64,000 nucleotides of DNA from Archivesica marissinica (Eukaryota; Mollusca; Bivalvia; Venerida; Vesicomyidae). The DNA lies in assembly GCA_014843695.1 (NCBI GenBank), contig CM026387.1:80965128-81029127 (forward strand), given 5' to 3'. A program made the translations under genes and the position numbers. How positions within the stretch are numbered: the first letter of the stretch is position 1; each line of letters begins with the position of its first letter. Positions 58,425 to 64,000 of this stretch are shown here, in pieces. The notes beneath the pieces were generated by a model that was not told the origin of the DNA, did not search any database, and saw only the letters and a list, made by a program, of their open reading frames with translations.

Positions 58425-59160
58425 GCCATGGTGGCCTTGTATCACTCGCCTGACTAAACCATTATACATCGCTAATTCTTACCAAATATTGCCAAAATCT
58501 TTGATATGGGGGTGGGGTCATATTATGGAATATTGGCATGGACAAGTGACCCCCCCCCCCATATCATTCATATAGTCTACACATAGGGAAGTCATTATTA
58601 TATGGCATAAAAACGTACCACCCACCTCCCACACACTCGCTCAAATAGTCTACACAAGTCAGGTATATGTGATTTCTGCAATATGAATGTAGAATGCATT
58701 GGAAATGCCCCCATGTTCAACATATATGGAACAAATACTAAATGGAAACGATCAAATGCATTCTCTATTGTTTTCTCTGTAAGTGTTTAATATTAATAAT
58801 ATAAAATGTCATTGTTTAATTAACTGAATTGCTTCGTATGTATGTACAAACAAAAATAAACGGGTTGACCCTAAAGGGGCCTCAAAAAAATCATGGTGTA
58901 TCATTATTCTATGGCATGGAAAAGTGACTGGCTCACTCGTACAATTACACATAGGGGCGATGAGGGTCATTATTCTATGGCATGGGAAATTTACGACTAC
59001 TCTCATATAGTCTACACATAGGGAGGGTCATTATTCTTTGTCATGGACAAGTGACCCCCTCTCTAATATAAGGGGGTATTATTATATGGCATTGAAAAGT
59101 GACCCACCCTTACTCGTACAATGTCAATATGGGGGGTCATTGTTCTTGCTATTTTTTCTG
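58425..59160. repeat. Degenerate repeats with a palindromic leader
   Basis: It begins ACAAGAGGGCCATGGTGGCC + TTGTATCACTCGCCTGAC, a motif I recall as widespread in bivalve genomes. Several irregular copies follow of GGGTCATTATTCTATGGCAT + GGACAAGTGACCC with TATAGTCTACACATAGGG between them. Confidence 0.55.
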
Positions 59161-59399
59161 TGTTTGTCAGTGTAAATATTATGCATATACATTATGTGTA
59201 CCTCCTAGTTATACAGCATCCACCACCTCATTATCATCTTTAGAAATTGATAGAGACAATTTATCTACATACATTATTCTGTCAATAGCAGAATAATAAT
59301 CCATGGGCATTATTTTGAGGGAGTCAATGAGTGAAAATATTTAAAATCTGTAGTAAAAGAACAATCGTTTGACCTTTAGTCGACACTCTTGGATGACAC

Positions 59400-59760
59400 A
59401 AGAGCGATCGCAAATTCGTTAGATTTGATAACTGGCATGACCTTATTCGGTCAAAAATAAAATTTGACGCCTCTTGACACTATGGGCCACGCCCAGTCTT
59501 GATCCAGAGGTACCATTATAACAACTTTGAAAGAGCATTGTACATTGATTATTACTACCAAGTTTCGGTGAAATTTGCCTGGCTGTTAGTGAGAAGATTT
59601 TTGATGTGTGCTATTTTTAGACAGTGGTCATCTTGGATTTCAGGGCAAAATTATTTCAACACCTTTGGAAAGGCTTCAACTAAGGGCCATGCATGTTGAG
59701 TTTCTGGACTGATAGGCTGATCGGTTCGTGAGAAAAAGCCGTTTGAAATATTTCATAAAA
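59400..59760. other. Probable dispersed repeat, unclassified
   Basis: Contains GGCCACGCCCAGTCTTGATC and CAAGTTTCGGTGAAATTTGC then GAGAAGATTTTTGATGTG, reminiscent of a dispersed bivalve repeat. No second copy is present in the window. Confidence 0.3.
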
Positions 59761-59904
59761 AGATGATATTTTGACATTTCGATGATGTCATCATCCGATT
59801 TCGATGTTGTCATCATCCGATTTCGATGGAAAATGCACCAGAATCATCTCCTCGTTGATATACTTACTAAACGGCAGTAATCTTGGATTATGTAATGACT
59901 TCAT

Positions 59905-60548
59905 TTCAACAATTTTGTAATTGCCTATCTAAGATAGATCTAAGCAAATATAAACTCCATGGAGTCCTACTTGAGTCGGTCACCTCAGCCAAATACCTTG
60001 GCGTGGATATCTCAAATAACCTGTCGTGGGACACCCTCATAAAAAGGTCAACAAAGAAAGCAAACCAAACATTATGATTTCTACGTAGAAACCTCCAGGT
60101 CAAATCTGAACCCCTTAAGACCATGGCTTACCAGACACTAGTGAGACCCCAGCTTGAATATGGCTCCGAGATCTGGTCGCCCCATACCCAAACATTGATA
60201 GACCAAATTGAAGGTGTCCAGCGAAGAGCAGCCCGTTGGATAACGGCTGACTTCTATCGTACCTCTAGTGTTACAGACATGCTACATTCCCTAAATCTAC
60301 ACAGACTAGATCAACGGCGTATTGACAATAGGTTATCCTTTATGTATAAAATTCATAATGATATTGTTGCTATTCCCATTGAAAATTACCTAGTTCCTCT
60401 CTCCCGTCTTGCTCGCCATTGCCATTCCTTAAGCTATAGGTTAATTACAGCAACTACAGACTACTACAAGTTTTCCTTCTTTCCAAGAACAATCTATCAT
60501 TGGAACCACCTCCCTCCTGACATTGTCCATCTCCCTACCATAGAGTAA
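59905..60548 (+). pseudogene. LINE reverse transcriptase C-terminal fragment
   Basis: It reads SAKYLGVDISNNLSW, then the second part TLVRPQLEYGSEIWSPHTQ, GVQRRAARWIT, RRIDNRLSFMYKI and FFPRTIYHWNHLP. These are the conserved post-YxDD and C-terminal segments of Jockey/CR1-type non-LTR retrotransposons. TGA at 60075-60077 replaces an expected residue after NQTL. The 5' part is missing; the 3' end runs into a GGATA microsatellite tail, so this is an ordinary truncated insertion in the intron between U2 and U3. Confidence 0.85.
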
Positions 60549-60564
60549 TTCAATACGGCAGTAG

Positions 60565-60626
60565 ATAGGATAGGATAGGATAGGATAGGATAGGATAGGA
60601 TAGGATAGATAGATAGATAGATAGAT
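60565..60626. repeat. LINE tail microsatellite (GGATA)n then (GATA)n
   Basis: About eight GGATA units followed by five GATA units directly after the LINE coding end (TAGAGTAATTCAATACGGCAG...). Likely the element's own 3' tail. Confidence 0.85.
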
Positions 60627-60784
60627 ACATTGTTTTGACCATGAGCATTTATGTAGTTCACAATGAAAACATGATCGATGATAAATAAGAAATTTATAGT
60701 GAATGAAGGAAATTACAGCAGTCGGTCACAAGGTTTTAAAGGCAATGATATTGGCCATATCTACGTTAAGATAATGAAATATAC

Positions 60785-60895
60785 CTTGAATGCTGTTTTG
60801 CTCATAGAGTCCTGCATGATGGGGTTGTATGACTCAACCTTCTGGCAATACAACTGCACAAACCTGGTCATCATATAGTGGTGACTTGCACAAAC
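60785..60895 (-). CDS. Exon U2 (same gene as U3)
   Basis: Between TTTTGCAG and TTCAAG|GTATAT. It encodes VCASHHYMMTRFVQLYCQKV then ESYNPIMQDSMSKTAFK. Phase 0 on both sides, consistent with U1 and U3. Confidence 0.6.
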
Positions 60896-61129
60896 CTGCA
60901 AAACACCCACCAAATTGATATCCTAAAACAAAACTAAATAATGTTATAATTATAATACTGGCGTCTCGTGTTCTCGCTAGACACATATTCTCGAGGTGAA
61001 CTATTATTTGGACACCGTTTTGTCCATGCGCAACGTCTGTATGTCATCAATGTTTACTCGACAGTAAATGCAATCGTAGAACACTGGGCCAGATAAAAAT
61101 CAAAAACTTTGGTAAGTAATAGATACAGA

Positions 61130-61390
61130 CAGATATGTAATCCAATGGTTAACACGCTGGACTAGTAATCCAGGGATCGCAGGTTCGATCCTCCGTCTGA
61201 CCATAATAAAATTAACAGTCTTTCAGATGGAACTTTAAACCAAGGTCTCGTGTCGGTGCTTTACACAGGAGACTCAGGAATGGGTTTCTGTCTGTATCAT
61301 TGCACTATCCTCCAAACATGTATAATGACTAATCTCTTCAGGAAGCGTCGCTCATATGGGCAACCGGTAGCTACGATAAATAAGCGTAAA
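61130..61390 (+). mobile_element. SINE with a Thr-tRNA-like head
   Basis: TAATCCAATGGTTAACACGC (A box), the stem-loop CTGGACTAGTAATCCAG with AGT in the anticodon position, and B box GGTTCGATCC. The body is different from family 1, but the tail GGGCAACCGGTAGCTACGAT + AAATAAGC is shared with family 1 tail type B. Confidence 0.75.
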
Positions 61391-62165
61391 ACACATACAT
61401 ACAGTAATCGAAATTGAAAGGTTCAAGTTATTAACATAGAAACTAGCCTCACATACCTTTCAATATAGTTGCCTATTTATTGACAGTAAACTTACAATAA
61501 TCAAACAATCCCAATATCGTCTGATGACCCAATTTAGCGAATGAATCACTGTTGAGGTTACATTACTTTGATAATTATGTAAACAAATGACTTGAAGAGT
61601 GCCAACAATTAAGGGGTCGTCACTTCATCGCATTAAACATTGCTGACGTTCTGGAAGTGATTCTAATGTATGTAACAATTTTATGGGGGACTTTTGTAAT
61701 AATGGATTTTCAAATGAAATAAAATGTCAAATGTTTAGGATCTGCTTAATATGGGTAGATTCATGGTTATTTTCCAGGGCATGAAGCTGGATGTAGGTCC
61801 TCCATGACACTATTATAAAGGCACATAGTTACCTAATATATATAATTATATAACAATTGTTTGTGTCTCATCAACTTATAAAATCACAATATAGAATTAA
61901 TAACATGAAAATAAAGAACTGATTTAATAATAAGGATGCCAATTAAGTAAATGGCTATGAGCATGGACATGTCATGTTATGTAGAGTTGTAGAACATATT
62001 CTTGGCGTATTCCTATGCTGATAGCTGTCAGCGAAATTAGGCTAGAACTATTTAAATATTTTAATTACTGATGAAAAATGGAACAATATGGACGGAGAGC
62101 AGTTATGACAATAGTGTGTACATATAGCAGTATGTATTTAAATGACCCATACACCATTATTTTAC
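61391..62165. other. Intron stretch without recognised features
   Basis: Between the SINE and exon U1. Nothing recognised. Confidence 0.4.
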
Positions 62166-62270
62166 CTTTGTCTGAAGCCTTTCAGAAAGCGCATTAGAGA
62201 TGCAGTTATTCCACTCCATGCATATTGCATCTGATGCAAGATTTCCTGGTGCAAATAGGTTATTCCAGAA
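62166..62270 (-). CDS. Exon U1 (same gene as U2)
   Basis: Between TTTTTTGTAG and ACAAAG|GTAAAA. It encodes FWNNLFAPGNLASDAICMEW then NNCISNALSERLQTK. Phase 0 on both sides. The gene continues upstream, to the right of this exon. Confidence 0.6.
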
Positions 62271-62499
62271 CTACAAAAAATGCAGTAGAACTTACTTCAA
62301 TTAATGACAATATTCACAACTTGCCAAGCGGCCCATATTTCGTGGAAGGATACTATTTCTAGGTGTTTCAAGCATGATGCTCCTAGCAATGGATGCTTGA
62401 CAAATATATATCTTGGTTGTTTATGCGCACACATTTTTCTCATGATTTTTAATGTCCTGTCGCCAGATATTGACCATAAATAAATGGAGTATTCATCTT

Positions 62500-62665
62500 A
62501 GTTTATACAACTTTATTTTAGCTCGATTGCGAAACAAGTTATTTCAACTTATATAAACCACTCTCGAGACCTCATTCCTGATGGAATTCATCGCCACGAG
62601 GGAGCCAGAAGAGGCAACGTGGACTTTAAATGCCTTACCTAAGGGCACAATCGTAACGGCTCCAG
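62500..62665 (-). mobile_element. SINE family 2, tail and body
   Basis: On the plus strand AGCTCGATTGCGAAACAAGT, CACTCTCGAGACCTCATTCC and CCTTACCTAAGGGCACAATC are the complement of the copy at 34838. The tRNA head is missing. Confidence 0.75.
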
Positions 62666-63094
62666 TATTCATCTTTATTTCCTTATTTCAGTCTCATCAA
62701 TGTACAATACAACAAATATGAACACATATCAAATTAACAGACAGACAGACATATTATTTTATTTCCTCAGGTACATTCATGAGGATATATAACGTAATAC
62801 ATTTAAACAGATACATAATGGTCCCGATACACGAGATGGTAAACACAAGTGTGATGTAGTATTCCAACATGGGGGAAAGATAGCGCTTCAACTAGAAAGG
62901 TGTCTCAAGATACGATCCTGCAATGAGAATATGTAGCCGAATATCACAATATTTCTTCACCATATAAATAGTTCAATTTAATAATCTATTATAGCATATG
63001 AATGTTGTCTAAAAACGGGAGTTGCATGTTCCCTGTTCAGAGGTTGTCGCAGACTTATTTTTCTCTGCTTCTGCAATAGCAACTATTTTATCTT

Positions 63095-64000
63095 AGGGAT
63101 ATTTGATAATTCGAGCGAAATAGACTCTATACCACAAAGGTCATACATTAATAAAAGCATAAACCAGCATGGTCACGATTTTATTGAATTCCTGATTGAG
63201 TCGAAAATCTGTGTATTAAATGGTAGACATCGTGAAGACGACAATAGGTTACCTCAATCTCATGAAAAGGAAATGCGGTCGTCGATTATCTGTGCGTACC
63301 TCACGATAATTTCCATTCTTGCTCACAGGCACTTGTGGACCGTTATGATCTGCATGGCATTTTAGCAGAAAGCTCAAAATTGCCTGATCACTCCGTATTG
63401 TTAACTGACCTTAATACGTCACAATATGGGTCATCGGACCATATCAATTATAAGGATCAAGGAAACGATTGCCGATCTAGATGCAATTTGAATAAAATAC
63501 CGACTGATTTCATGGATAGTGAACTGTCAAGACTGGCTCTTATAGAAATCATTTCGAATATTGAAAGGTGTAGAGAATCTCAGGAGAACATTGACTTGAT
63601 TTACGATCATTTACGCGATGTGATAATCACTGAAACAGAATTCTAAAATCCCAAAGTACAGTTCCCCAACCGACTCTAGTAAACGTTATAAAAATAGGAA
63701 ACCGTATTGGAATAATAATTTGACTAATTTATGGAACGATATGCGGTCAAAGGAAGAACACTATCTGCGGTGTAATGACAATAAACGTATTAGAAATGCG
63801 AAACGCCTGACATACACTATAGTTAGAAATGTTTTTGATCGTGAGTTAAACAGGAGCGTTCCTATAGGCAATCTGGGCCTATTGAGTAACAATAGTATAC
63901 CAATAGAGGTGGCTGATAGTTCGGGGAATATTTCTAATAACGAGAATATAGTGTTAGAGCGATGGCATCAGGATATGTATAACAGTTCGGATAATGACGA
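63095..64000 (+). pseudogene. LINE endonuclease / linker fragment, runs off the window
   Basis: Translation in pieces gives HDFIEFLIESKICVLNGRHR, then GNAVVDYLCVPHDNF and LPDHSVLLTDLN: the C-terminal motifs (NGR, SVVDY-like, DHS) of an APE-type LINE endonuclease. It continues with KPYWNNNLTNLWNDMRSKEE, the linker before the RT domain. There are breaks: a frame change near 63248 with a nearby TGA, and a frame change near 63643, after which the frame is open to the window end. RT should lie beyond 64000. Confidence 0.75.

Noticed and set aside
8124..61210. Functional tRNA genes at the tRNA-like heads (8124, 9225, 34838, 61130)
   Set aside because: Acceptor stems are not formed and each head continues into a SINE body.

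Overview
This window is animal nuclear DNA: AT-rich, intron-rich, dense in transposons and minisatellites, with two N runs of exactly 1,000 bases (fixed-size scaffold gaps). The repeat content (several tRNA-derived SINEs ending in a GTAGCGACGTTAAA-type tail, a motif around ACAAGAGGGCCATGG, DIRS and Tc1/mariner elements) resembles what I recall from bivalve molluscs. I infer a lophotrochozoan, probably a bivalve, without a database check.

Layout. 1-3.2 kb: end of a DIRS-like tyrosine-recombinase retrotransposon, minus strand, itself interrupted by a LINE tail. 3.2-9.8 kb: intergenic sequence with a LINE relic, a hAT-like MITE, a fold-back repeat, two minisatellites and SINEs. 9.8-28.6 kb: eleven minus-strand exons that join in phase into 541 codons and match the C-terminal domain of the giant E3 ligase RNF213 (mysterin). 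Nearly every intron carries its own minisatellite or transposon. 29-33.6 kb: an amplified SINE head, a 42-bp array, and the first gap. 33.6-55.5 kb: a contig with SINEs, a structurally complete DIRS element (inverted terminal repeats plus internal complementary region) inserted in a SINE, an apparently intact Tc1/mariner element (DD35E), two plus-strand exons of an immunoglobulin-superfamily gene, and a 5.9-kb array of 48-bp units that runs into the second gap. 56.5-62.3 kb: three more minus-strand exons, phase-consistent with each other, perhaps from the middle of the same RNF213-like gene; the exons that should link them to the C-terminal block (RING and RZ-finger region) are not in the window. 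59.9-60.6 kb and 63.1-64 kb: LINE fragments.

How it fits together. The host genes are one RNF213-like ubiquitin ligase (and possibly a separate upstream piece of it) and an IgSF gene on the opposite strand. Everything else is mobile or tandem DNA. The most notable signals are a minisatellite in which the 3' edge of an RNF213 exon with its splice donor has been tandemly copied into the intron, a roughly 730-codon stop-free displaced frame across the decayed DIRS polymerase, the DIRS insertion nested in a SINE, and the intact Tc1/mariner transposon.
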